From NCBI GenBank assembly GCA_035495315.1, contig DATJGF010000130.1:1-52558 (forward strand): DNA of 52,558 bases, written 5' to 3'. The stretch comes from DATJGF01 sp035495315. GTDB taxonomy: Bacteria > Verrucomicrobiota > Verrucomicrobiia > Limisphaerales > UBA8199. This document shows positions 17,670 through 26,402 of this stretch, piece by piece. The position numbers and the translations under genes are program-made. How positions within the stretch are numbered: the stretch's first letter is position 1; the number at the start of each line of letters is the position of its first letter. The notes beneath the pieces are model-generated. The model was given only the letters and a program-made list of their open reading frames with translations. It did no database searches and was not told where the DNA came from.

Positions 17670-18944
17670 ATGTCCCAAGCGCTTTACGATGCCCTCGTCA
17701 TTGGTGGCGGCCCCGGCGGCAGCACAGTCGCAACCTTCCTCGCCCGCGCCGGCAAACGCGTGCTGGTGCTCGAAAAGGAGCATTTTCCTCGCTTTCATAT
17801 CGGGGAATCGTTGCTGCCTTACAACCGCGGGCTTTTCGAGGAAATGGGAGTCCTGGAAAAACTCGAGGCGGTTGGCTTCCCCGCGAAGCTTGGCGCTCAA
17901 TTTCATCTCGGCAATGCCAGCAAATCTCTCAAACTCATCTTTCGCAACGGACGCTTCACCCGGCAAACCACCGCTTTCCAGGTCGAGCGCGCTTTTTTCG
18001 ATCATCTGCTGCTGAACCACTCGCGTTCCTCAGGCGCCGAAGTGCGCGAAGGCTGGGCGGTGACCAAATTCTCAAACAGCCAAGAACGGGTGGAAATTCA
18101 AGCGCGCGGCGATACCGGGCAAACCGAGACACTGATCGCTTCGTTCCTGATCGATGCCAGCGGGCGCGCCAATTTCACTGGCAACCAGGAAAAGCTCCGG
18201 GTCGTGCATCCAAAGCTGAAGAAACTCGCGGTTTTTGGCCATTTTGAAGGGGTCGTATTGGACGAAGGCACCGCCGCTGGAGATACAGTCATTGTCCGCC
18301 TGGAAAACAAATGGTTTTGGATCATTCCCCTTTCCGCGCAAAAAACGAGTGTCGGGTGTGTTATGGACCAGGAAGAGTTTGCGCGCTCGAAGCAGTCACC
18401 CGCCGAAATCTTTGAGCAGCTGTGGGGCTCGAGCGCCGCTATGCGGGCGCGCATGGCACAAACGAAACTCGTTAATACCATTCAAACCACGAGCGATTTT
18501 TCCTATTACAACAAGCGCCTGGTCGGGCCACGGTTGCTGCGGGTCGGCGACGCTGCGGGGTTTATGGATCCCATATTCTCCGCCGGTGTTTACCTCGCAA
18601 TGTATTCCGGCAAACTCGCCAGCCAACTCGTGCTCAAATCCCTCGCCTCAGGACATGACGGAGCACCGTTATTGCCGGCTTACGAGAAGCGGGTCTTTCG
18701 CGCGATGCGGTTCTACTGGGAGATGGTGGAGGGTTTCTATACGACTCCGTTTATGGAGCTATTCATGGAACCCCGCCCGAAATTCAATCTGCCCGACGCT
18801 ATCACCGCTATTCTGGCCGGCGAACTCGATGGCGGCTGGTCGATGGATTGGCGTCGTCGCTTGTTTTTCTGGTTGATAAAGCTTCAGTCCAAATGGCCCC
18901 TGGTTCCTAGGATTTCGTTCAAAGAAACCCGGTGCGAAAGCTGA
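17670..18944 (+). CDS. FAD-dependent halogenase-like oxidoreductase (CmlS/tryptophan-halogenase type)
   Basis: The 424-residue flavoprotein has an N-terminal Rossmann site (GGGPGGSTVATFLA, 12-25), the FPRFHIGESLLP motif of the halogenase branch, K73 in a FPAKLGAQF context that aligns with the catalytic Lys of CmlS-type halogenases, and an exact WxWxIP motif (W215-F-W-I-I-P220) that suppresses monooxygenase activity in these enzymes. A GDAAGFMDP motif completes FAD binding. Related proteins sit in aryl-polyene, flexirubin and xanthomonadin clusters. Halogenation of an ACP-bound or free aryl polyene is a plausible role. Geranylgeranyl-reductase-like activity is the main alternative. It ends the operon, 20 bases after the ACP. 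Confidence 0.85.
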   Translation: MSQALYDALVIGGGPGGSTVATFLARAGKRVLVLEKEHFPRFHIGESLLPYNRGLFEEMGVLEKLEAVGFPAKLGAQFHLGNASKSLKLIFRNGRFTRQTTAFQVERAFFDHLLLNHSRSSGAEVREGWAVTKFSNSQERVEIQARGDTGQTETLIASFLIDASGRANFTGNQEKLRVVHPKLKKLAVFGHFEGVVLDEGTAAGDTVIVRLENKWFWIIPLSAQKTSVGCVMDQEEFARSKQSPAEIFEQLWGSSAAMRARMAQTKLVNTIQTTSDFSYYNKRLVGPRLLRVGDAAGFMDPIFSAGVYLAMYSGKLASQLVLKSLASGHDGAPLLPAYEKRVFRAMRFYWEMVEGFYTTPFMELFMEPRPKFNLPDAITAILAGELDGGWSMDWRRRLFFWLIKLQSKWPLVPRISFKETRCES

Positions 18945-18972
18945 CCCCCTTAATCCCAAGCCCGTTTTATTT

Positions 18973-19782
18973 TCAGGCGGTTTCGAGAGTCATGATTTCC
19001 ACTTGTCGGCGCTCAGATTTAGGACGCGCATTCCCGTTGGAAAAGGCGAGATAGAGGAATGCAAGCAGGTTTGTCAAAGGCAGTAACAGCCAAAGCACCA
19101 GCCAGCCGCTTTTAGCTCGCGCCTGCACGATTTTAACAAACCAGATAATCTGCGCGACCAGATTGAGCCCGGGAACGAACACGGCAAAAAACCACCAGGG
19201 CGACATCGATGCCGCTCGCAACAAAGGAAAAGTCTGCAAAAACGGAACAAAAATCAGCAACCCGGGGTTATTACCCGTCTTCTGGCAAATCAACATGCAG
19301 CAATAACAAAACAAGAACCAACAAAGCAACACGGCGCCCGTTACAACTGCAATTAGCCTCGTCGTTAACGGCGGAAGGTTAACTCCCGCAGCGGGCAGCC
19401 GCTGGTGCCAGGCAGTCGCCAATTTCTCTTCCATTCCCTTCACCTCAGGAGTTTCGAGCTTGGAAAAGGTCTGCTTGGCCCAAGCAGTGGGGTTATTGGT
19501 TTTAGGTTTTTGCGCGGTCTCGTTATACCCAAGTTTAAGCCGCACATCCTCAGGCAGATCGCTTACGCGAATATTTGTCATCCCGGCCGAATGCAGAATG
19601 AAGACATAGCCCTTGGACTTGGTGGTCACTGTCACATTCTTGTACGTTTGTGTCCCGACTTGGAGCTCATTGAACATCTCTTCTGCCGCCGCAACTACTT
19701 GTCCGAGCGCTAAGAAGCCCGTCATTGCTATTAAAAAATACGATCCGAATATCCTCGAATGCCGGGAGCCGCCCATCTTCAT
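18973..19782 (-). CDS. Membrane protein, DUF5684-like, exported N-terminal domain
   Basis: The 269-residue protein starts with a signal peptide (residues 12-33). A short periplasmic domain with GTQTYKNVTVTTKSKGYVFI follows, a motif common in secreted verrucomicrobial proteins. Then come at least four membrane segments: about 150-170, 176-195, 198-220 and 225-248. The membrane part resembles DUF5684 (small multi-span proteins of unknown function). It converges with the halogenase-like gene with 28 bases between stops. No function can be given. Confidence 0.65.
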   Translation of the reverse strand: MKMGGSRHSRIFGSYFLIAMTGFLALGQVVAAAEEMFNELQVGTQTYKNVTVTTKSKGYVFILHSAGMTNIRVSDLPEDVRLKLGYNETAQKPKTNNPTAWAKQTFSKLETPEVKGMEEKLATAWHQRLPAAGVNLPPLTTRLIAVVTGAVLLCWFLFCYCCMLICQKTGNNPGLLIFVPFLQTFPLLRAASMSPWWFFAVFVPGLNLVAQIIWFVKIVQARAKSGWLVLWLLLPLTNLLAFLYLAFSNGNARPKSERRQVEIMTLETA

Positions 19783-19916
19783 ACAAGATCTACTGCTGAA
19801 AGTTTATGTTGAGCAAACAAATCACCGACACGTCTGCACAATCTGTGCCAGTGATTTGAATTCTCATCCGTTGGGAAGTACTTGGTGATGGTCTCGGTGT
19901 TCGCAAGGGGCGATGG

Positions 19917-20717
19917 TTAGGCCAGGGTGCCTACACCGGGATTCTGGATTTCGTCATCGGAAATCTCGCCGACCATGTCCATCACCCTTTCGGATTCCTC
20001 AGGCAAGTAACCGGCAGCGTCCAGTACCGACGGCATCGCCAGGCCCAGCGCATCGATCAGCTCGGCTTGAGATAAACCGAGCACCTGACCGCGACGAAAG
20101 AACCCACAGATAGCTTGTCGTTGGGCAGTCGCATTCTCGATGGCGGCCCTAAATTCAGCGGCACTTTCGTCCATGAAATTCTTCAGAATTTGTCCTCGAT
20201 CCTCCAGATCGGGGTTGTGTTTGACCTCGCCAAAGACCATCAGCGTATGACTATCGGGAGCTGGCCCGCGGTAGGCACCTTGTCGGTTACAGAGTCGGCA
20301 CGCCAGTGCGGCCATATACCAGCAGTCGCTCTCCTGTCCAGCCCACTCGGCAGTGGTTAAGCGCTGAATTCCCCATTGTTCACCGTAGGCTTTCAGTCGC
20401 AACGCGTCCTTTTTCATATGACTCGCGATCAAAGGATTTGCCCAGGCCCAGAGCCAAACGCCGGTTTGGGTATTGTAGGTCCCAATAATCTGTACGGGAG
20501 CCATCGTGGAACGCCCCGGAAATTTGAAGGTCAATTCCCCCTCATCCTGATCCAGTATCCACTCCTCCTCGCTGCCGAAGTCCCACGCCGCTTGATGCCC
20601 CTGTGTCCTGGCCATCAACTGTTCCATACTGGTCCGCAGCGCGAACTCGAAATCCGGCGCTTGGTCCGCACTAATCAATTCGCTATCAGATCCGACGTCA
20701 TGGTTCGGCATGTTCAT
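19917..20717 (-). CDS. DUF6882-like cytoplasmic protein
   Basis: The 266-residue protein lacks a signal peptide or membrane segment. The central part shows the pattern of the DUF6882 family: a Phe-Gly-Ser-Glu-Glu-rich start, TGVWLWAWANP, a Tyr-Gly-Glu-containing helix (KAYGEQWGIQ) and a C-terminal LCNRQGAYRGP segment. Function is unknown for the family. A Cys-containing LACRLCNR stretch is not a recognisable metal site. The gene is followed leftward by the DUF5684-like gene after about 130 bases and faces a long spacer on its right. Confidence 0.6.
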   Translation of the reverse strand: MNMPNHDVGSDSELISADQAPDFEFALRTSMEQLMARTQGHQAAWDFGSEEEWILDQDEGELTFKFPGRSTMAPVQIIGTYNTQTGVWLWAWANPLIASHMKKDALRLKAYGEQWGIQRLTTAEWAGQESDCWYMAALACRLCNRQGAYRGPAPDSHTLMVFGEVKHNPDLEDRGQILKNFMDESAAEFRAAIENATAQRQAICGFFRRGQVLGLSQAELIDALGLAMPSVLDAAGYLPEESERVMDMVGEISDDEIQNPGVGTLA

Positions 20718-21183
20718 ACAACACTACTGGGTAATTCGAACAGTCAGGAAATCTGGCAAGGACCGGGTGACCGCACTCGGGCGGTCAGAACAGCCAGACT
20801 TACCCGAGGTACAACAATGGGACAACAGGGCAATCGACTGCCTCGTTTCTGTCGATAGATGACCCTCCTAATCCCGTTTTTTAACGCAAACCACATTCGC
20901 TCGGAGTGAAAAAGCACCGAGCGTGCCAGTGTTTTGAAGGAGCGAAAAACATTCGTGATCGTCTTGCGGCTCATTGTAGCAGACGACGTAAGGAGAGACT
21001 CTGATCAAATGCAAATCCGCAACAGCACGGAATAAGCAGAGTCTCCTTACGTCGTCTCCTCCAGCGCGTAGTGCCGATGCACCGCCGGCCCCTCGCCCTC
21101 GGCCTCTCTCTGCAGAAGCGCCCAGTTTGATATCCTTTGCGCGTTGTCAGGCAATGGCTATCAGTGGCACACTCAGTCCCATA
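20718..21183. other. Divergent intergenic region with palindromic repeat
   Basis: The spacer lies between the leftward DUF6882-like gene and the rightward GnnA-like gene. It holds repeat copy A (20975-21062). Outside the repeat I see no convincing gene; the short frames on either strand lack protein character. Confidence 0.5.
20975..21062. repeat. Palindromic repeat family, copy A
   Basis: The left arm runs from TGTAGCAGACGACG to about 21006 (ending GACTCTGATC). The right arm (21036-21062) is its inverted match GCAGAGTCTCCTTACGTCG and onward. About 30 unpaired bases lie between. Copies B, C, D and the degenerate copy E share the arms. Confidence 0.8.
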
Positions 21184-22248
21184 ATGAAATCAGATCGACC
21201 TGAAAACTCACAGCGGGTCAAAGTAGCGGTCCTGGGCACCGGTTCGCTGGGCAAAGAGCATGTGCGGATCTATGCAGGAATGGCGACGTCGGGCCTGGTG
21301 GACCTGGTTGGGGTGTATGACACGGCGCGCGAGGCTGCGCGGAGATGCGCGGACAAGTACGGGGTGAGGGCGTTTGAATCGGCGGAAGCCGCGATTGCCG
21401 GAAGTGATGCGGTGAGCGTGGTTACGCCCACTAATACACATTATGCCATCAGCCGCATGTTGCTTGAAAAAGGCCGGCATGTGTTGGTCGAAAAGCCAAT
21501 GACCGATAACGCCGCAAGAGCCGCAGAGCTTGTGCAAATCGCGCGCCAATCCGACTGCGTGCTCCAAGTCGGGCATGTTGAGCGATTTAACCCGGTCTTC
21601 AAATATCTTGAGACAGTGGTGAGCGAGCCACGGTTCATTGAGGTGCATCGACTCTCACCGTATCCGGCGCGCAGCACCGATATCGGGGTCGTGCTGGACC
21701 TGATGATTCATGACCTGGATGTTGTGCTGGCGTTTGTTAAGTCGCCTGTGATCAGTGTGGACGCGGTAGGAATTCCGGTCTTGAGCCAATCGGAAGATAT
21801 CGCCAACGCGAGGTTGCGGTTTGCGAGCGGGTGCGTTGCCAACCTGACCGTGAGCCGGATCAGCCCCGAGCGGATGCGGAAGATTCGGGTATTCAGCAGC
21901 GGGCCGATTCTGAGCTACGTCTCATTGGATTATCGGGCGCAGGAAGGTTATATCTACCGGATTGCACGGGCGGGGGAAGAACCGAGTTCACTGCTGAAAA
22001 AATTAATTTCCGCCAAAGACTCGACCATTGTCAGCGAGTTCGGCGGCAAACGGATTGTGCGAGAACCGGTGCCAATTGCCAAGGAGGAGCCGCTCAAGTT
22101 GGAGCTGCAGCATTTTGTCGAATGTGTTCGGGCGCACCGCACCCCGCTGGTCAGCGGCGAATCGGCCAAACCCGCTTTAGATCTGGCGCTGGAGATAACG
22201 GACCAGATGCGCCGCGAAATGAAGCAAGTGCAATCGCTTCAGGCGTAA
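21184..22248 (+). CDS. Gfo/Idh/MocA oxidoreductase next to lpxB (GnnA-like candidate)
   Basis: The 354-residue protein has the NAD(P) Rossmann motif VAVLGTGSLGKEH near the start, the EKPMT motif near residue 103, the family Asp/His substrate region (DLMIHDLDVVLAF) and a GHVERFNPVFKYLE segment. From ATG 21184 the sequence begins with the usual family layout; in-frame starts at 21154 and 21127 would add residues. Its position directly before lpxB (9-base gap) suggests UDP-GlcNAc 3-dehydrogenase (GnnA), which with GnnB makes the diamino sugar for N-acylated lipid A. GnnB is not in the window, so this is an inference from context. Confidence 0.78.
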   Translation: MKSDRPENSQRVKVAVLGTGSLGKEHVRIYAGMATSGLVDLVGVYDTAREAARRCADKYGVRAFESAEAAIAGSDAVSVVTPTNTHYAISRMLLEKGRHVLVEKPMTDNAARAAELVQIARQSDCVLQVGHVERFNPVFKYLETVVSEPRFIEVHRLSPYPARSTDIGVVLDLMIHDLDVVLAFVKSPVISVDAVGIPVLSQSEDIANARLRFASGCVANLTVSRISPERMRKIRVFSSGPILSYVSLDYRAQEGYIYRIARAGEEPSSLLKKLISAKDSTIVSEFGGKRIVREPVPIAKEEPLKLELQHFVECVRAHRTPLVSGESAKPALDLALEITDQMRREMKQVQSLQA

Positions 22249-22257
22249 TTTTCAGAT

Positions 22258-23496
22258 TTGAAGCCCAAAACTTTCATGCTGATCGCCGGGGAGGCGAGCG
22301 GGGATTTGCTGGCGGCAGAGTTGGTGCGGGCGATACGGGCCGAGTTTGCTAACAGCCCCTTCGTTCCGACAATGGATTATCAGCCGCTCGAGACCAGTTT
22401 CGAACCGAGATTCTTTGGCGCGGGCGGCCCAGAAATGGCGGCCGCTGGAGTGGAGTTGGCGTTTGACATGACCGATCATGCGGTGCTCGGTCTTTCTGAT
22501 GTGCTCAAAAACCTGCTGAAGTTCCGGCGTCTGTTAAACCAACTCTACGAGTTGGCTTTGGAGCGGGAGCCGGACGCGATCATCTGCGTGGATTTCGCCG
22601 GGTTCAACCTTCGGTTTGCTGCGGCGATTCGCAAGTATGTTTGCGGCCGTCAGGATTGGTTTCATGATTGGCGCCCCAGGATCGTGCAGTTTGTTTCGCC
22701 ACAGGTTTGGGCTTCGCGGGAAGGGCGTGCCCAAAAGATTGCGCGCAATTACGATTTGCTGCTGAGCACTTTTTCTTTTGAGAAGGAGTGGTATGCGAAA
22801 CGAGTACCCAATTTGTCAGTGGAATTTGTGGGGAATCCGATTTTAGATCGGCATCGAGCTTTTATTGGAGCACCAGCCAGCAACTCCGGAAAGGATGGCG
22901 CAAACATCGTGTTGCTCCCGGGCAGCCGCCGTGGCGAACTGAGGCGGCATATGTTGTTGGTCTTAGAGGTCGCACAACGTATTCGCGAAAAGCGGCCCGC
23001 ACATTTGAAAATCGTACTGCCCAATCAGTCCTTGGTTGATTACGCCGCTACATTAGGGAGGTTTGCGGACGTTGCAATGCAAGCTGGCGGGCTGGACGAG
23101 GCGTTAGCAGGTGCTCAACTTGCCATCACCAAATCGGGCACGATCACGGTCGAGTGCGCCTGCTTTGGGGTGCCGTCGGTGGTGTTCTACAAGACGTCGT
23201 TTATGAATTTTGTGGTCGGTAGGCAGCTGGTAACGGTGCGCCATATTGCAATGCCTAATCTGCTGGCCAACGAGGAAATCTTTCCGGAGTTTATCCAAGG
23301 AGATGCGACACCAGAGCGTATCGCGCAAGCTGCGCTCAAACTGCTTGATGACGAGCCACGACGCCAAAAGATCAAAGCCAAACTTGCGCAGATTATGGGG
23401 GCACTGGGTGATGGCGGGGCCAGCCAGCGCGCCGCTCGCGCGATTGTTCGATTAGTACAAGGCCGTTATGTGGAAGACAACGTGAGGAGACTCTGA
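22258..23496 (+). CDS. lpxB: Lipid-A-disaccharide synthase
   Basis: LpxB joins UDP-2,3-diacyl-glucosamine to lipid X to make the tetra-acyl disaccharide of lipid A at the inner membrane. The 412-residue protein begins at TTG 22258 and shows the family segments MLIAGEASGDLLAAEL, VSPQVWASREGRA, LLPGSRRGELRRH and TKSGTITVECA. A C-terminal ANEEIFPEFIQ segment closes the GT-B fold. The last eight codons and the stop (23470-23496) lie inside repeat copy B. It follows the GnnA-like gene closely and converges with the Tat-exported oxidoreductase gene. Confidence 0.95.
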   Translation: MKPKTFMLIAGEASGDLLAAELVRAIRAEFANSPFVPTMDYQPLETSFEPRFFGAGGPEMAAAGVELAFDMTDHAVLGLSDVLKNLLKFRRLLNQLYELALEREPDAIICVDFAGFNLRFAAAIRKYVCGRQDWFHDWRPRIVQFVSPQVWASREGRAQKIARNYDLLLSTFSFEKEWYAKRVPNLSVEFVGNPILDRHRAFIGAPASNSGKDGANIVLLPGSRRGELRRHMLLVLEVAQRIREKRPAHLKIVLPNQSLVDYAATLGRFADVAMQAGGLDEALAGAQLAITKSGTITVECACFGVPSVVFYKTSFMNFVVGRQLVTVRHIAMPNLLANEEIFPEFIQGDATPERIAQAALKLLDDEPRRQKIKAKLAQIMGALGDGGASQRAARAIVRLVQGRYVEDNVRRL

Positions 23497-23550
23497 ATCA
23501 GGCAAACAGAAAAGCAAACTGAACGGAGTCTGCTGACGTCATCTTCTACA
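23469..23550. repeat. Palindromic repeat family, copy B (overlaps lpxB 3' end)
   Basis: The left arm is TGTGGAAGACAACG followed by TGAGGAGACTCTGA to 23496. The right arm (23525-23550) reads GGAGTCTGCTGACGTCATC then TTCTACA. It differs from copy A by several bases but keeps the same word order. It sits between convergent lpxB and the Gfo/Idh gene ending at 23565, suiting a bidirectional terminator. Confidence 0.75.
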
Positions 23551-23564
23551 AGGCTCAGCGATAG

Positions 23565-24914
23565 CTACAATTTCCACCCTGAACGGTAGGGCGGATTGAG
23601 GAATTCGTTCGCCTCATTACAATTAGTGAAGCGGCCTTTAGCGGCGTTCCATTCGAGCTTTGTGCCCGGCATTTTCAAAGCGATGACTCCGAGTAGTGCG
23701 ATTTCGGTCAAGGGTCCACCGTAGGAAAAATCAGACCCTGCTTTACGATTGTTGCGGATGGCGTCGAGCCAATCCTGGTGGTGCTCTTTGGCACGCGGAA
23801 TGGTCTTCGTAGGCTTCTTGTAAGCATCCATTTTGGTCTGGGGTATGAGCCGGACCTGGCCCGCGCCATGCGAGCCATACATGATTGTGCCTTTGTCTCC
23901 GATGACGACTGCGCCCGTGTCGGGATCTTTCTCATCAGCATCGAGTTCCGGCGGACGGGGGATTCGTTCGGTGCCGCTGTACCAATGCATCGTGACTGGG
24001 CCGCGCTTCTTATTGCCCGGGAACTCGTAGGTGATGATTTCCCCCTTCGGAAAAGCGTCGCTCTGGGTTTTTGGATCGTAGTTTTTGACCTGGGCGGTGA
24101 TGGTGGAGGGTGCGCCGAGGTCGAGGGCCCAAAACACGGGATCGACAACGTGGCAGGTCCAATCGCCTACGGTACCGTTGCCAAAAGGTGTCCAACCGCG
24201 CCAGGCACCCGGGAGGTAAGCCGGGTGGTAAGGACGTTGCTGAGCGGGTCCGAGCCATTGATCCCAATCCAATGTAGGTGGCACATCGTGGTGTTCCTGC
24301 AGACGCGGTAGTTGGTCGATACCGGAATTTATGGCACGACAACCCGCGTGAATCGTATGGACATTGCCAATAGCGCCGTCCCAAACCCACTCACAAAAGT
24401 CGCGGATCGAGCCGAATGAGTGACCTTGGTTTCCAAGTTGAGTGATGATTTTGTATTTTTTGGCTGCCTTCATCAATTCACGGACTTCGTGGATCGAGTG
24501 CGCGAGCGGTTTTTCGCAATAGAGGTGTTTTCCGTGTTTTATTGCCGCCATTCCGGCGACGGCGTGGAAGTGGTCGGGTGTGGCGACTACGACCGCGTCG
24601 ATGCCCTTGTGCATTTCGTCAAACATCCTGCGAAAATCCCGGTAGCGTTTGGCGTCAGGGTACTTTTTGAAAGTATTTCCCGCGTGCCGCTCGTCGACGT
24701 CGCAAAGGGCGACGATGTTGTTGCCGTTCGCGACGGCATCCAGGTCGCCTGCGCCCTGGCCGCCAACGCCAATGCCCGCGATATTGATTTTTTCACTGGG
24801 GGGAGTTTCACCGCTGGCGGCGATCACATGGCGCGGTACGATGGTAAAACCGGCGACAGTGGTGGCGGCGGCTGAGAGGAATTGGCGGCGGGTGAATGCG
24901 GGTAGGTTTTTCAT
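23565..24914 (-). CDS. Gfo/Idh/MocA oxidoreductase with Tat signal
   Basis: The 449-residue protein has a twin-arginine export signal (TRRQFLSAAATTVAG) near residues 8-23, then a Rossmann NAD(P)-binding core (INIAGIGVGGQGAGD) and EKP at 134-136. The DHFHAVAGMAA segment is typical of the planctomycete/verrucomicrobial secreted branch. Substrates are unknown sugars or inositols; members of this branch have been linked to polysaccharide and cell-surface sugar turnover. The cofactor is usually pre-loaded before Tat export. Gene is convergent with lpxB and divergent from hisG. Confidence 0.88.
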   Translation of the reverse strand: MKNLPAFTRRQFLSAAATTVAGFTIVPRHVIAASGETPPSEKINIAGIGVGGQGAGDLDAVANGNNIVALCDVDERHAGNTFKKYPDAKRYRDFRRMFDEMHKGIDAVVVATPDHFHAVAGMAAIKHGKHLYCEKPLAHSIHEVRELMKAAKKYKIITQLGNQGHSFGSIRDFCEWVWDGAIGNVHTIHAGCRAINSGIDQLPRLQEHHDVPPTLDWDQWLGPAQQRPYHPAYLPGAWRGWTPFGNGTVGDWTCHVVDPVFWALDLGAPSTITAQVKNYDPKTQSDAFPKGEIITYEFPGNKKRGPVTMHWYSGTERIPRPPELDADEKDPDTGAVVIGDKGTIMYGSHGAGQVRLIPQTKMDAYKKPTKTIPRAKEHHQDWLDAIRNNRKAGSDFSYGGPLTEIALLGVIALKMPGTKLEWNAAKGRFTNCNEANEFLNPPYRSGWKL

Positions 24915-25006
24915 AAAGCGATCATTCGAAGCGTAACTGATTGTGCAGCTTGAGGCGGTTTTGGCAAATGTTTTGTACAGGCTGACGTGAGTGGCCTTTA
25001 ATCAAT

Positions 25007-25090
25007 TGTAAGGGACGACGTGAGGAGACTGGATAGGATTGGAATCGCTGACAGGGCTTGATCAGGAGTCTCCTGACGTCGACTCCCACA
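25007..25090. repeat. Palindromic repeat family, copy C
   Basis: The left arm TGTAAGGGACGACGTGAGG ends at about 25030. The right arm (25064-25090) reads AGGAGTCTCCTGACGTCG then ACTCCCACA. The element is between the divergent Tat oxidoreductase and hisG genes, about 80 bases upstream of hisG. Confidence 0.75.
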
Positions 25091-25171
25091 TTGGAATGTT
25101 GTCTACTATAGAAAAAGATGGTGTTTAAGCTGCAATGATGGCAGATCAGCCGGGCTCAGGACGATTGGGTA

Positions 25172-26053
25172 ATGAACAAAAAGAACATATTACGGTTTGG
25201 CCTGCCCAAGGGCAGCCTGCAGGATGCGACCCTGCAGAAAATGGCGAAGGCGGGCTATAATATTTCGGTCAGCAGTCGTTCGTACATTCCCTATGTGGAT
25301 GATCCGGAACTGGAGATGCGGTTGATCCGTGCCCAGGAGATCAGCCGTTATGTGGAGCATGGATTTCTTGATTGCGGCATTACCGGCTTCGATTGGGTGC
25401 AGGAAAACGGCTCGAAGGTACATGAAGTGGGAGAATTCCAGTTTAACAAAGCGACTCGGCAAACGGCCAAATGGGTGCTGGCAGTGCCGGAGGATTCTCC
25501 GATAAAGAGCGTCAAAGATCTTAAGGGCAAACGTATCGCGACCGAATTGGTAAACTCCACAAAGAAATATCTCCGGCGACACAAAGTGAAGGCGGAGGTG
25601 GAGTTCTCCTGGGGGGCAACAGAAATGAAGGCTCACGAGTTGGTCGATGCGATCGTGGACATCACCGAGACCGGGTCGTCATTGCGCGCAAACAAACTGC
25701 GCATTGTCGATACGTTGTTGGCGTCGACTCCGCGGCTGATTGCGAATCACGACGCGTGGAAAAACCCATGGAAACGAAAGAAAATCGAGACGCTGGCGCT
25801 TTTGCTAAAAGGAGCGTTGGAAGCCGAATCCAAGGTCGGATTGAAAATGAATGTTGCGCAGAAGAATCTGTCCGCGTTACTGACAGCTCTACCGGCTTTG
25901 CGAAATCCGACGATTTCGCATTTGAGCCAGGGAGGCTGGGTGGCCGTTGAAACGATTATTGACGAATCGGTGGTTCGGGAAATAATTCCTGCGCTCAAAG
26001 CCGCGGGTGCCGAGGGAATCATTGAGTATCCGCTGAACAAGGTGGTGTATTAA
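25172..26053 (+). CDS. hisG: ATP phosphoribosyltransferase, long form
   Basis: HisG condenses ATP with PRPP in the first step of histidine synthesis. At 293 residues it is the long form with a C-terminal regulatory domain. The N-terminus shows the core LRFGLPKGSLQDATL and the DCGITGFDWVQENG segment, and the PRPP-binding region follows as IVDITETGSSLRANKL. The C-terminal 75 residues match the HisG_C histidine-binding domain, so no HisZ partner is needed. No other his genes are nearby. A noncoding element lies upstream (copy C). Confidence 0.95.
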   Translation: MNKKNILRFGLPKGSLQDATLQKMAKAGYNISVSSRSYIPYVDDPELEMRLIRAQEISRYVEHGFLDCGITGFDWVQENGSKVHEVGEFQFNKATRQTAKWVLAVPEDSPIKSVKDLKGKRIATELVNSTKKYLRRHKVKAEVEFSWGATEMKAHELVDAIVDITETGSSLRANKLRIVDTLLASTPRLIANHDAWKNPWKRKKIETLALLLKGALEAESKVGLKMNVAQKNLSALLTALPALRNPTISHLSQGGWVAVETIIDESVVREIIPALKAAGAEGIIEYPLNKVVY

Positions 26054-26055
26054 CC

Positions 26056-26206
26056 GAGTCCAAAGTCCAAGGGTTCAAAGTTGGAGGGCTCGAATTCCCA
26101 AGGTTGAGTTTCAAAGTCTAACTTGACCCGGGGACAGGCATGCCGCAGCCTACTGCTGCTGGTGTTGCAAACTCCGTTGCTGCCGAGTTGCAAATGCGGA
26201 GTTTTG
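26056..26206. repeat. Intergenic low-complexity and inverted repeats
   Basis: The start holds the phrase GTCCAAAGTCCAAGG, also seen around 14234. Further on, GCAAACTCCG (26167-26176) and CGGAGTTTTG (26197-26206) form a near-perfect inverted repeat around a 20-base loop. It follows hisG directly and may act as its terminator. Confidence 0.4.
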
Positions 26207-26256
26207 AAGCAATGTACATTACTCAGATGGTGTAGCAGGCATACAGCAACTAAACT

Positions 26257-26358
26257 ATGGGTTCACTAAAGAAACGTCGTAAATCCAAAATTAATAAGCA
26301 TAAAAGGCGCAAGAAATTGCGCGCTCATCGCCACAAGAAGCGCACCTGGCAGAAGTAG
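26257..26358 (+). CDS. bS22-like mini-protein (AURKAIP1/COX24 domain)
   Basis: A 33-residue, extremely basic protein (MGSLKKRRKSKINKHKRR followed by a KKLRAHRHKKRTW core). This Lys/Arg-rich, HKRRK-containing pattern is the AURKAIP1/COX24 domain, known in bacteria as ribosomal protein bS22 of the small subunit. It has no start ambiguity: the ATG at 26257 gives the full domain. It sits between hisG and the TPR lipoprotein gene. Confidence 0.8.
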   Translation: MGSLKKRRKSKINKHKRRKKLRAHRHKKRTWQK

Positions 26359-26402
26359 GCCGGGAAATTCGAAGGCGCGACCGCGTGGGCGGGAGGGGGG
26401 CT

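Noticed and set aside
17453..18247. A 264-codon plus-strand frame across ACP and flavoprotein genes
   Set aside because: It runs out of frame through two well-supported genes and is Arg/Ser/Pro-rich.
19818..19858. Hairpin CAAATCAC/GTGATTTG
   Set aside because: Eight-base arms around a 25-base loop with no T-run, located upstream of a start rather than after a gene; could occur by chance.
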